Assembly (NCBI GenBank): GCA_964017195.1 | Contig: OZ024898.1 | Span: 11,567,630 to 11,631,629 of the forward strand | Length of the DNA: 64,000 nucleotides | Origin: Siderastrea radians | Taxonomy: Eukaryota; Cnidaria; Anthozoa; Scleractinia; Rhizangiidae | Direction: 5' to 3' | Part shown: positions 39,154 through 49,420 of the stretch, piece after piece | Layout of the letters: every line of letters starts with the position of its first letter | Position numbering within the stretch: the first letter of the stretch is position 1 | The notes under the pieces: generated by a model | What the model saw: only the letters and a program-made list of their open reading frames with translations | The model's database searches: none | What the model was told of the DNA's origin: nothing | Translations under genes and position numbers: made by a program

Positions 39154-39718
39154 CACAGGTACCCCAAGCTCTATGGGAGATATATAGACCGTGTGACCTT
39201 TGTTCTGCGTTGTGTGAGTGTTGTAATATGAGCGTAACGGCGGCCGTTGCGTAACAGCGAAATTATAAGGATTTGTATGGGAAAAAACGATTCCGACTTT
39301 AATTTTAAAATGCGAACGCGTTTTTAATTTTTAAAAAACCCTACCTGAAGTCCTCTGTCTGTTATTCTTTCTCCTATGTGGTTTTTGGAGCGAGTGAGTT
39401 TTAGTTCTACTGCCTTTCTCTCTCTAAGGATATAGAGAGAGAAAGGCAGTAGAACTAAAACTCACTGGAATCGCGCTAAATCGCTCCAAAAACCACATAG
39501 GAGAAAGAACAACAGACAGAGGACTTCAGGTAGGGTTTTTTTTAATTAAAAACACGTTCGCATTTTAAAATTAAGTCGGAATCGTTTTTTCCCATACAAA
39601 TCCTTATAATTTCGCTGTTACGCAACGGCCGCCGTTACGCTCATATTACAACACTCACACAACGCAGAACAAAGGTCACACGGTCTATACATCTCCCACA
39701 GAGCTTGGGGTACCTGTG
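39154..39718. mobile_element. CACAGG-family transposon, copy 3 (near-perfect hairpin)
   Basis: 565 bp from CACAGGTACCCCAAGCTCTA to GAGCTTGGGGTACCTGTG. The two halves are inverted copies almost to the centre (about 39434, GGATATAGAGAGAGAAAGGC). Perfect 7-bp duplications GACTATT at 39147-39153 and 39719-39725. Nested inside the 3.15 kb element. Confidence 0.93.
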
Positions 39719-40064
39719 GACTATTTTGTTTGGAAAGTGAACTCCATTTTTCACGCAATTGTGAGTCAGGAGTGAGAAATTGTTCTTTACGCATGTCATC
39801 GCTTGTACGTGGTCAGTGGACATGCCACGTTGTGGTTTTTGTTGATATTACCCTGAAGTATAGAACAACTTTGACAGAATATAATACTGACACGGCATTT
39901 CTCTGTATGGCTTTTGGCCTCTTTGCCCTGAGACAGGATATCTGATTTTAGGGAAGTCTGCCCCATCAAAGCGGGGTCTGAATCTGCCTCAAACAGGTTA
40001 AAATAAAGGGTTTTCCCTACACCAAGCTCACAAACAATTGTTCATGCTGTCTTTGTTTTGCATG

Positions 40065-40274
40065 TTAGCCGTAAACGGCACTCGTGTTTGTCACATATCC
40101 AGTGTAAAAAGTCGATTTACCCCTTTGTGGACATAAATAGATGGTCTTAGAGTGACTTATGGCGCTCGTGCAGTGTTCTGCCTTATGTCCACGGGGAGCA
40201 AAACAATCTTGACACCAATATGTTATCCGGACTGCTTGAAACATAATAGCACGCACTGGGTTTGCATCGGACAA
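40065..40274 (-). CDS. Unassigned small open frame in the 3.15 kb element
   Basis: 69 codons with a CQDCFAPRGHKAEHC segment that could bind zinc. No family recognised and no support beyond the Cys/His pattern. Confidence 0.2.
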   Translation of the reverse strand: MSDANPVRAIMFQAVRITYWCQDCFAPRGHKAEHCTSAISHSKTIYLCPQRGKSTFYTGYVTNTSAVYG

Positions 40275-40450
40275 ACTTGGAAAAGCTCTCCAATAATTTT
40301 CTGAATGGATTTACCTCGCTTGTCTGGGGGCGTTTCGTAAGCCAGTGTTGTTAGGGGATACTCTTCACCGAGTCAACACTGGTCAGAGAATAAAATTAGT
40401 TTGGAATTTTGGAACTTTCGTCGGCTTATGTAATGACTCTTGAAGAGGCG

Positions 40451-40468
40451 TACATGCGTGTGTGTGCG

Positions 40469-40499
<31 letters not shown>

Positions 40500-40500
40500 T
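40451..40500. repeat. (GT)n microsatellite
   Basis: GT repeat with GC interruptions in the middle of the 3.15 kb element. Confidence 0.95.
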
Positions 40501-41491
40501 GCATCAGGAGTGGTAAGTAGGGGGTGTAATTCGTAGTTATCACATCACACGTCACGAGTTAAATTCGGCAATGAGGCTTTCCGGTAATGTCTCATCCACA
40601 ATTTCTAGACCAATTTGCAACAAAGTTGTGCCAATGTTTCCATAGTGAGCTTTTGTGCTTCGCGGTACAGTCAAAGATCTCCTTGGTCCTCCTTGCGACC
40701 ACTCTTGTAAGCGACCAGCCCCAGTTCAACGATGCAGGCCGACGACCGCCCAGCAAAACCATGCAAGAGGAGCCTTACCACTGATGGGGGGCCTTGCATA
40801 AAACAAAACTTCCGGTGTACCTTCTAACACCAGACAGTCAGTCTAGTTAAAGTCACTATGACTGACGTTAGCAGTTGTGCCACTCGTTGTCTCGGCTTTC
40901 CCCGCTCATGGAGGCTCCGCCACCAAAACCTTACCTTCGCAGACAATACCGCCAGCTATGCAGGCTAAGGTCGTCACAATTTTTTAGAAAATTCGGCTAA
41001 TATCCATATGAAAATCTCACGCATTTGACTTCCGAAAAGTTGGCAGGTATACAGTATTATATTTGATTTTTTTTTCTAAAAACACACCTTTCACTAATTC
41101 GCAGCATGTGTTCCTGTGTTGTTTGGCGTATTCCACAGAGAGAAATTGGCCTTGAATAAACACGTAGTTCGGATTCATTGCATTGCTTGGTTGTTATTTC
41201 TCTTTTGTTTTGTTTTAATTTGTTTTATGTTTCTGCTTGACTACATAAATAATAAATTAATCCAGCACAGCCACCAACTTTTTTTAAAACATCAATAATT
41301 GATAAATTAATAAGAAATTTATTTTTAATTTATTTTTCTTATGTTTATCATTTTTTATTTTTATCAAAAAAAAAATAATAATAAATAAATTTGGGGGTGG
41401 CCCACAGGGTAGCCCATAAGGTAGCCCATAGGGTAGCCCATGGGCTGGCCCATGGGCCCAGGCCCAGGTTTTGTCCACACCCTTATTTGAT

Positions 41492-42259
41492 AGCCTAGGC
41501 TTGCAAGCTTCGCCTGAGAAAGACTGCCTGCCAGCTCCGAACATGATTTGCCTGGGCATCGAAGTCGACACGACCAATTTTTGTCTTCGCGTGCCGCGCG
41601 AGCGTCTTGATGATCTGTTACTCGAACTGACACATTGGAAAACTCGAGACTTTTATAGTCTCAAAGAATTGCAATCTCTTCTTGGGAAATTGTCTTTTGC
41701 CACAGCATGTGTCAAGTCGGGGCGAATTTTCATGTCACGGTTGTTAAACAATTTAGGTATATTTCCATCTTCACGACGCACAGCGGTAGTTTCAGATGAC
41801 ATGAAATTGGACATTGCTTGGTGGCTCACTTTTCTTGTCTCTTTCATCAAGCCAGATTCTTGGTCTTTTGAGGATTTACATTTCTCCACGGACTCTTGTC
41901 TTCATGGCGGCGGGGCTACATGCCTTGATCAATGTTTCTTTGTAACTCTTCCTAAGAACATCGTTCAGGAAGCGGAGCATATCACTGCCTTAGAGTTATT
42001 TGTTTTGGTGCTTGCAGTTCGGGTCTGGGCGCCTACTCTCGCTCGCTGGCGTTTTCTCATATCCTGCGATAATGAAGCGGCGGTCACAGTCATCAACTCT
42101 GGCATCACACGCGACCGTTTTATGCAACGCTGTTTGCGTCAGCTTTGGTTTACGGCCTCTTTACATGATTTCGAGATTTGTGCATCCTTTATTCCAGGCG
42201 ACCACAACACCCTGGCTGACGCTCTAAGCAGATGGCAACTTAACCAAGTATCAGCGTGA
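41492..42259 (+). pseudogene. DIRS-like RT C-terminus and RNase H
   Basis: Uninterrupted frame of about 255 codons after the 3.15 kb insertion. LGLQASPEKDCLPAPNMICL and the FLGI-like GIEVDT belong to the RT palm/thumb, and SLKELQSLLGKLSFATACVK to the connection. RNase H follows with FSTDSCLHGGGAT (Asp), ITALELFVLVLAV (Glu), FLISCDNEAAV (Asp) and FIPGDHNTLADALSRW (last Asp). All four acidic positions are present. Counted as a pseudogene because it is cut off from its N-terminal half. Confidence 0.9.
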
Positions 42260-42419
42260 CTTTTTTTATTATTGTAGTAAGCTAGGTCTTAAGTACTCCT
42301 TTATCGAGGTGCCAGAAAACCTTTTATGCTTTCAAGTATCGTAGTTCTGCCTTTCAGTAGCTTCACAAGTACTTATTTTCGATTACTTTTTATCTATTAT
42401 AGGCCATTATTCCAGGATC

Positions 42420-42766
42420 CTGGTAATTGACCAGCTAAGAGATGAGCTTAAATCTCAGGCCTATGCAGAAACCACTCAGAGGAGTATGAAATCGCATCTT
42501 GCTTCTTATCTTCGTTTTTGCAATAATTTTCATTTTCGTTTATTTCCTTTGGACGCTAATATCGTGTCTCGTTATGTAGCTTATCTTGCTTATGTTGGTC
42601 GCCAGTTCGGCACTCTCCAAAACCATATTTCTAGTCTGCAACATTTTCATCAATTTTACGGTTTCGCTCTGGGCTGGGAGCAGAATTATATTTTTAAGCT
42701 TATCATCAGGGGGGCTAAGCGTTATCTCGGTATGCAACTAAACAGGAAACAAGCCATCACTCCGCT
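42420..42766 (+). pseudogene. DIRS-like tyrosine recombinase, N-terminal (SAM-like) part
   Basis: VIDQLRDELKSQAYAETTQR, SMKSHLASYLRFCNNFHF, PLDANIVSRYVAYLAYVGRQ, and IIRGAKRYLGMQLNRKQAIT: the core-binding domain of a DIRS/phage-type integrase. Broken by the 675-bp element at 42769. Confidence 0.82.
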
Positions 42767-42768
42767 TA

Positions 42769-43443
42769 CTCAAGTAACTTAAGGCTTGGTTGTTTTTCCT
42801 TAAACGACCCCCAGCAGAGATTTTTGAGACCTTCCGTTTTCTGTGGTTAAAATAACTTATCCCAACCATACCAGTTTCATTTAATAATCTTTTGTCTTTC
42901 TGATCAAATGAAAGTCTTTCTAGGTATCACGTGACATTTCTTGGTTGATGACGTCACAGAGCGTGTTTTTTGAAATGGGGAACGTTAGCACTTAAAAATG
43001 TGGAGAACTTATGTCGTTAAAATGCCCAGTAGGACCATGCCAATGTATCTGCGCCTTTTAAGGTGGTATACCTCATTTATATTTGAAGATATTTTGACGT
43101 TTAGCATGTCACGTGACCTGTTTTCAAAAATTGACCGTTTCCATTAACACATGGACACGATTAAAAGGCGGAGTGATGGAGCCTATACTAACAGTCATTG
43201 AACAAGGAAGCAAAAATATGAATATCAGATAGCTTTCTGTTCCCCATTTTCAAGTAAACATTTCAACCGTTATAAGTCATTTTCAAGTCACGTGACAAAA
43301 ACTTCCGGTGAATAAGTTTATAAAATTACTAATAATAACGATACCAAACTACTTGCCAAGTTTCAGGAAGAATGGACAAATGTTTCACCTTCAAATAAAA
43401 ATATGTCAGATTACCAGCCTGGTCAAACCTTAATATACTTGAG
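42769..43443. mobile_element. 675-bp MITE with CTCAAG ends, TA duplication
   Basis: Left CTCAAGTAACTTAAGGCTTG is mirrored by AAACCTTAATATACTTGAG. TA on both sides (42767-42768, 43444-43445); removing the element plus one TA rejoins the recombinase frame. Inside are three CACGTGAC motifs and a GATGACGTCA. A second copy lies at 55340-56016. Probably Tc1/mariner-type by the TA target. Confidence 0.72.
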
Positions 43444-43445
43444 TA

Positions 43446-43757
43446 TGTTGCATCGCATGGCGCTTTTCTTTGATTTGCGTATCCCTTATATTCCGCTATG
43501 TGGGCGCTTTTTCTCGTTGCCTTCTTTTCGTTTTTACGTAAATCTAATTTAGTCGTTGACAGTCTACGCAGTATCTCGTCCCCTGAGGTTGTCCATCGTG
43601 GTCAACTTATTTTTCAAGAGAACGCGGCCTATTTGGGCATTTTTGAAACCAAAACAATTCAGTTCGCTCAGCGTTCTCTTAGCATTCCCTTGCCAGTTAT
43701 TCCTGGTTCAAAGCTTTGTCCAGTCACTGCTTTGGAAACGCATCTCAAGTTGAACCA
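43446..43757 (+). pseudogene. DIRS-like tyrosine recombinase, first catalytic part
   Basis: MALFFDLRIPYI then, after a one-base shift near 43495, ALFLVAFFSFLRKSNLV, which holds the first catalytic Arg, and SIPLPVIPGSKLCPVTALET. Cut by the 9.7 kb insertion at 43767. Confidence 0.85.
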
Positions 43758-44209
43758 GGTGCTTGCCAACCTCGTCCCCAGGGTCTTTTCGCTTTTCAAT
43801 ATGGCGGCGGCTCGGGAGAAGGGTTGTGCCTAAATAATACCGTCCAGAAGGACAGCCGAGGAGTACTAGGAACGACTTTTCGATTCGGCCGGCTTTCGGA
43901 CAAATTCTCGGCAAATATCCAATATGGCGGACTGAACATTCAAAGCAGGCATTAAAGAGGCCGAGAAAGAAGGTTTTTACTGTACACTTCACCCCATTCA
44001 TGTACAGTTCTTATTTAAACATGAAATTGGCGTCGAACTGTTCAATGTCTTCGAAAAAAACTTCTGTTAGCCGACGCTAAATTAGCTCAAGTACTCCAAA
44101 TTAAGAAACTGAAACGGTAAGCTTGTGAGGGTCTTGTAAGAATTGAAATGTTTATTTAAAAACCGTGTTTTTGCGATTGAGACATTGTCTTAGAAATAAT
44201 GGATCCTTT

Positions 44210-45360
44210 GTCACAAGTCTATTCCGTTTTTTGTGTAACTAGGTTGTCTTGTCCCTCTAGTCGGTATTACCCTAAGAAGTAATCCCGCCCAGGGGGATAT
44301 ACAGACATATGAGCTTCTTATACGTCATACTTTGAATATTTTTTTCAAATCATTGCAGGCGTTGCTGATAAGGCATAATGATAACTCGGAAAACTTGACT
44401 TATCATAAATATTTTTAAACTTAGTGCTCTTGCCTTCACCTTTGGGAGGGGGGGCATGCTGTGTATATGTATATTCATCTTTCATTTACTATCCACCTGG
44501 ATTTCTATTACACAGCTTCTTTCAGATTATGCTGTTTACAGGTTTCTACTATAACTTTGATAGCTTAACATAAATATTTTCAGACTTAGTAGTCCTTGTC
44601 CATTCGACTGGTGTTACCTAAAAAGATTGTACCATCTGTGAAAGGACATACTGTGTGTTCACGAGCATTCACAGCTTACATTTCGTTAATATTATCAAAG
44701 ATATTGGTCTTGTCCCTTTGAACCATATTACCTAAGTAAATAGTACTGTAGTTCAGCCTAGATGGACACATGGTTATTCAGCTTGCATGTTGTAGATATT
44801 CTCATGCTTCGTAGTCTTGTCCTTTTGGCAGATATTACCCAAAGAGATAGTACCATCTGAGGGACACACTGTTTGTATTCATGATTATTCAGCTCACATT
44901 TCATTAATATCTTCAGACTTAGTGGTCTTGTCCCTTTGAATGGTATTACCTAAGAAAATAGTACCGCCAAGAAGGACGCATGACTATTCAGCTTGCATGT
45001 TGTAGATATTCTCATGCTTAGTAGTCTTGTCCCTTTGGCAGGTATTACCCAAAGAGATAGTACCATCTGGGGGGACAAACTGTTTGTATTTATGAGTATT
45101 CAGCTCACATTTGATTAATATCTCCAGACTTAGTGGTCTTTTCCCTTTGAATGGTATTACCAAAGAAAATAGTACCGCCTAGAAGGACACATGACTATTC
45201 AGCTTGCATGTTGTAGATATTCTCATGCTTAGTAGTCTTGTCCCTTTGGCTGGTATTACCTAAGAAAATAGTACCACCCAGAAGGACACACGGGTATTCA
45301 GCTCGCATGTCACCAAGCGAGAGCCTGCTCGCAGGCTATCATGCTTAGTGGTCTTGTATT
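44210..45360 (+). repeat. Tandem units of the left arm
   Basis: Repeated blocks: TAGTGGTCTTGTCCCTTTGA, ATGGTATTACCTAAGAAAAT, AGTACC, AAGGACACATGACTATTCAG, CTTGCATGTTGTAGATATTC. Two alternating sub-units of roughly 95-120 bp form a unit of about 215 bp; about 4-5 larger units here. Confidence 0.85.
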
Positions 45361-47289
45361 ATCCATTCTAGATTGAGGTGTCTCATTGCAGTGTTAAGTA
45401 TTGTCAGAAAATGCCCACAAAGATGAATGGGTTAACAGAGGTATCAGCTAAGGGCTATTTGTTAATTCATAAATTTCTTGTACAAGTAAAATTGAAATAT
45501 TGTGAACGGAATAAAATTATTGTTTGCAAATTAGATTCATTGTTCTGTGTTCTGTGTTTCAGTGTTCTGTGTAGTCTTTCATTACAGGAATTGTCCATTT
45601 CCCTTCCATGGAAGGTTTTTTTTTTGAGACACCTCCCCTCACCCAACACCTTGAGAGATTTTAAAACTTTGTATTTTGAGACCTCCACCCACCTCCAAAT
45701 TTCTGAGAACATTCTGTGGGGGAGGTATGGTTATTTTCTGGAACAACACAATATTATTATTATATTTTTAACTGGGGGTTGCAGTGATATTAATGGAACT
45801 GTTCCTCACTCTCTCAGATTTTACCACAAGAAACTCGTATGCAGTCGGATGCTCTCTCAAAATGAAAACCCTGTTTAATCGTAGCATTTTCGAAAGAAAC
45901 ATGTCACCGTTTGTAAAAAAAAAAAAAAGAGAATGCAATTTATCAATGCGCTAATTAATTAATTGGCGCATTTCAAAACCATGAAGTTCATTCGAGTGAA
46001 ATCCAACCACAGGAAAACTCAGAGGTAAAACTGTTAAAGCTTCCCATTGAACTGAAAATTAAGGTTAATACAATAACACTGACTTTGGCACCAAAGCCTT
46101 AATGTCTACTCTTCTCACAATGAATTTGCTGATTGTGGCTTTCTCGAATTCTGAGATCACTCTATTTGTTTCTTCCAGTGTGGAGACAAACAACTCACCA
46201 CCAGAGGACCAGTCATGCAAATTTTCAGCTCTCTCCAAGGAACGCTAAGAATATTGGAAAGTCCTACTTTGAAACAGTCGTTTTTCCCACCAATTTTACT
46301 GCGGGAACGCGCACACATCTGAAGGCTGGGTTTGAAAAACCATGGCAATGTTAAAGTTAACACAGTCACATTAAGAATGCCATTCAGTAATCATTCTAAA
46401 AATTAGAACTTGTTGTAGTCATCACCCATCTTGATAAAGTAACTGAAAGAAATTGATTAAATAATTAAATGGATGTAAAAGGACAATTTTTTTGTTAAAT
46501 ATGTTTTATATACCAAAATTCTCTGTTTTCGTCTTCTGTCTTTCTTTTACCACCCTTAACCAAAACTAGCACCACATCGTTCCTAATCGAGCAGTCTCAG
46601 TTATGAGCGTGTTTTTTCTTCAACAGATGGTGAACAAGTTGATTACAGTTACTATTCCCTTGTCATTGTAAAAATGAAAAACAAAATACAAAAAGGCAAA
46701 CAATCAACAATAACTCATTTTTATTACATTTCATACATACATAAACTTTATTTACACATTCGGATTTGTACAGTAGCAATTCCTGCTAGTATCTCCAAAT
46801 GAAAAACAAAATTAACTAAAAATTAAAAAGAAAAGAAATTAATTAAAATTAATGTTTGTTTTCCTTCCAATGGCCTTTGCCTCCTTCATGGGCAGAGTGA
46901 GAAACAGTTGCATTAGTATCACTGCAACCTCAAGTCAAAAATATAATTGTGTTGTTCCAGAAAACAACCATACCTCCCCCACAGAATGTTCTCAGAAATT
47001 TGGAGGTGGGGGGAAATCTCAAAATACAAAGTTTTAAAATCTCCCAAGGGGTGGGGTGAGGGGAGGTGTCTCAACCCCACCCCAACTCCTGTAATGAAAT
47101 ACTACATCAATGACACAGAACAATGAATCTAATTTTCAAACAATAATTTTATTCCATTCACAATATTTCAATTTTACTTGTACAAGAATTTATGAATTAA
47201 CAAATAGCCCTTAGCTGAAACCTCTGTTAACACATTCACCTTTGTGGGAGTTTTCTGACAACACTTAATACTGCAATTAGACACCTTAA

Positions 47290-48850
47290 TCTAGCATGGA
47301 TGGTACAAGACTACTAAGCGTGATAGCCTGCGAGCAGGCTCTCGCTTGGTGACATGCGAGCTGAATACCCGTGTGTCCTTCTGGGTGGTACTATTTTCTT
47401 AGGTAATACCAGCCAAAGGGACAAGACTACTAAGCATGAGAATATCTACAACATGCAAGCTGAATAGTCATGTGTCCTTCTAGGCGGTACTATTTTCTTA
47501 GGTAATACCATTCAAAGGGAAAAGACCACTAAGTCTGGAGATATTAATCAAATGTGAGCTGAATACTCATAAATACAAACAGTTTGTCCCCCAGATGGTA
47601 CTATCTCTTTGGGTAATACCTGCCAAAGGGACAAGACTACTAAGCATGAGAATATCTACAACATGCAAGCTGAATAGTCATGCGTCCTTCTTGGCGGTAC
47701 TATTTTCTTAGGTAATACCATTCAAAGGGACAAGACCACTAAGTCTGAAGATATTAATGAAATGTGAGCTGAATAATCATGAATACAAACAGTTTTTCCC
47801 CCCAGATGGTACTATCTCTTTGGGTAATACCTGCCAAGGAGACAAGACTACTAAGCATGAGAATATCTACAACATGCAAGCTGAATAGTCATGTGTCCTT
47901 CTAGGTGGTACTATTTTCTTAGGTAATACCATTCAAAGGAACAAGACCACTAAGTCTGAAGATATTTATGAAATGTGAGCTGAATAATCATGAATACAAA
48001 CTGTTTGTCCCCCCAGATGGTACTATCTCTTTGGGTAATACCTGCCAAGGAGACAAGGCTACTAAGCATGAGAATATCGACAACATGCAAGCTGAATAGT
48101 CATGTGTCCTTCTAGGTGGTACTATTTTCTTAGGTAATACCATTTAAAAGGACAAGACCACTAAGTCTGAAGATATTAATGAAATGTGCGCTGAATACCC
48201 ATGAATACAAACAGTGTGTTCCCCAGATGGTACTATCTCTTTGGGTAATATCTGCCAAAAGGACAAGACTACTAAGCATGAGAATATCTACAACATGCAA
48301 GCTGAATAACCATGTGTCCATCTAGGCGGTACTACAGTACTATTTACTTAGGTAATATGGTTCAAAGGGACAAGACCAATATCTTTGATAGTATAAACGA
48401 AGTGTAAGCTGTGAATGCTCGTGAACACACAGTATGTCCTTTCACAGATGGTACAATCTTTTTAGGTAGTACCAGTCAAAGGGACAAGGACTACTAAGTC
48501 TGAAAATATTTATGTTAACAGAGTTATAGTAGAAACCTGTAAACAGCATAATCTGAAAGAAGCTGTGTAATAGAAATCCAGGTGGAAAGTAAATGAAAGA
48601 TGAATATACATGTACACAGCTTGCACCCCCCCCCCCCACCCCCAAAGGTGAAGGAAGAGCTCTAAGTTTAAAAATATTTACGATAAGTCAAGTTTTCCGA
48701 GTTACCATTATACCTTATCAGGAACGCCTGCAATGATTTGAAAAAAATATTCAAAGTATGATGTATAAGAAGCTCATATGTCTGTATGTCCCCCTTGGCG
48801 GTATTACTTCTTAGGGTAATGCCGACTAGAGGGACAAGACAACCTAGTAA
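47290..48850 (-). repeat. Tandem units of the right arm
   Basis: Reverse-oriented copies of the left-arm units: CTACTAAGCATGAGAATATC, AACATGCAAGCTGAATAGTC, GGTACTATTTTCTTAGGTAA, ACCATTCAAAGGGACAAGAC. About two more large units than in the left arm, counted by eye. Confidence 0.85.
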
Positions 48851-49241
48851 CACACAAAATGGAATACACTTGTGACAAAGGATCCATTATTTCTAAGACA
48901 ATGTCTCAATCGCAAAAACACGGTTTGTAAATAAACATTTCAATTCTTACAAGACCCTCACAAGCTTACCGTTTCAGTTTCTTAATTTGGAGTACTTGAG
49001 CAAATTTAGCGTCGGCTAACAGAAGTTTTTTTCGAAGACACTGAACAGTTCGACGCCAATTTCTTGTTTAAACAAGCACTGTACATGAATGGGGTGAAGT
49101 GTACAGTAAAAACCTTCTTTCTCGGCCTCTTTAATGCCTGCTTTGAATGCTCAGTCCGCCATATTGGATATTTGCCGAGAATTTTCCGAAAGCCGGCCGA
49201 ATCGGAACGTCGTTCCTAGTACTCCTCGGCTGTCCTTCTGG

Positions 49242-49385
49242 CTCCAGTTGTTCAAAAGGTGGATAGCGCTATCCACTGGATAAATCTCTATCCAGTGGAT
49301 AACCCAATTGGTTTCCCTAATACTTATCCACTGGATAGCGATTTATCCAGTGGATAGCGCTATCCACCTTTTGAACAACTGGGGC
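49242..49385. mobile_element. 144-bp hairpin MITE (GGATAGCGCTATCC)
   Basis: CTCCAGTTGTTCAAAAGGTG is mirrored by CACCTTTTGAACAACTGGGG, with TGGATAGCGCTATCCACTGG in both arms. CTGG outside each end looks like a 4-bp duplication. It is present only in the right arm of the 5.6 kb element, so it is the youngest insertion in that stack. Confidence 0.8.
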
Positions 49386-49420
49386 CTGGACGGTATTATT
49401 TAGGCACAACCCGGGAGAAG

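Larger units (their letters stand above)
38332..41482. mobile_element. 3.15 kb transposon with about 580-bp inverted termini
   Basis: Ends GGGTGTGGACAAAACCTGGG and CCCAGGTTTTGTCCACACCC. 9-bp duplications TTATTCGAT (38323-38331) and TTATTTGAT (41483-41491), one transition apart. The subterminal stretch is an array of CCATGGGCTACC-like words, then AT-rich text, then CGGTATTGTCTGCGAAGG. The arms run to about 38915 and from about 40905. The unique middle (about 2 kb) has only short frames, none recognised as a transposase, and carries the CACAGG copy at 39154-39718. A 9-bp duplication suggests a Mutator-like mechanism. Confidence 0.85.
43822..49411. mobile_element. 5.6 kb transposon with long repeat-filled inverted arms
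   Basis: Ends GGTTGTGCCTAAATAATACC and GGTATTATTTAGGCACAACC. Perfect 9-bp duplications CGGGAGAAG at 43813-43821 and 49412-49420, inside the left terminus of the 9.7 kb element. The arms (about 43822-45760 and 46930-49411) are inverted copies holding tandem units. The unique core (45760-46930) has only short frames. The right arm is longer because it has more tandem units and a 144-bp insertion. Confidence 0.88.

Noticed and set aside
45378..45878. 166-codon plus-strand frame
   Set aside because: It spans the end of the tandem-repeat arm and the core of the 5.6 kb element; no domain, and the arm part is mirrored at 47000-47280.
43822..49411. CRISPR-like array in the regularly spaced repeats
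   Set aside because: The spacing units are themselves repeated, the context is eukaryotic, and the arms are inverted copies inside a transposon.
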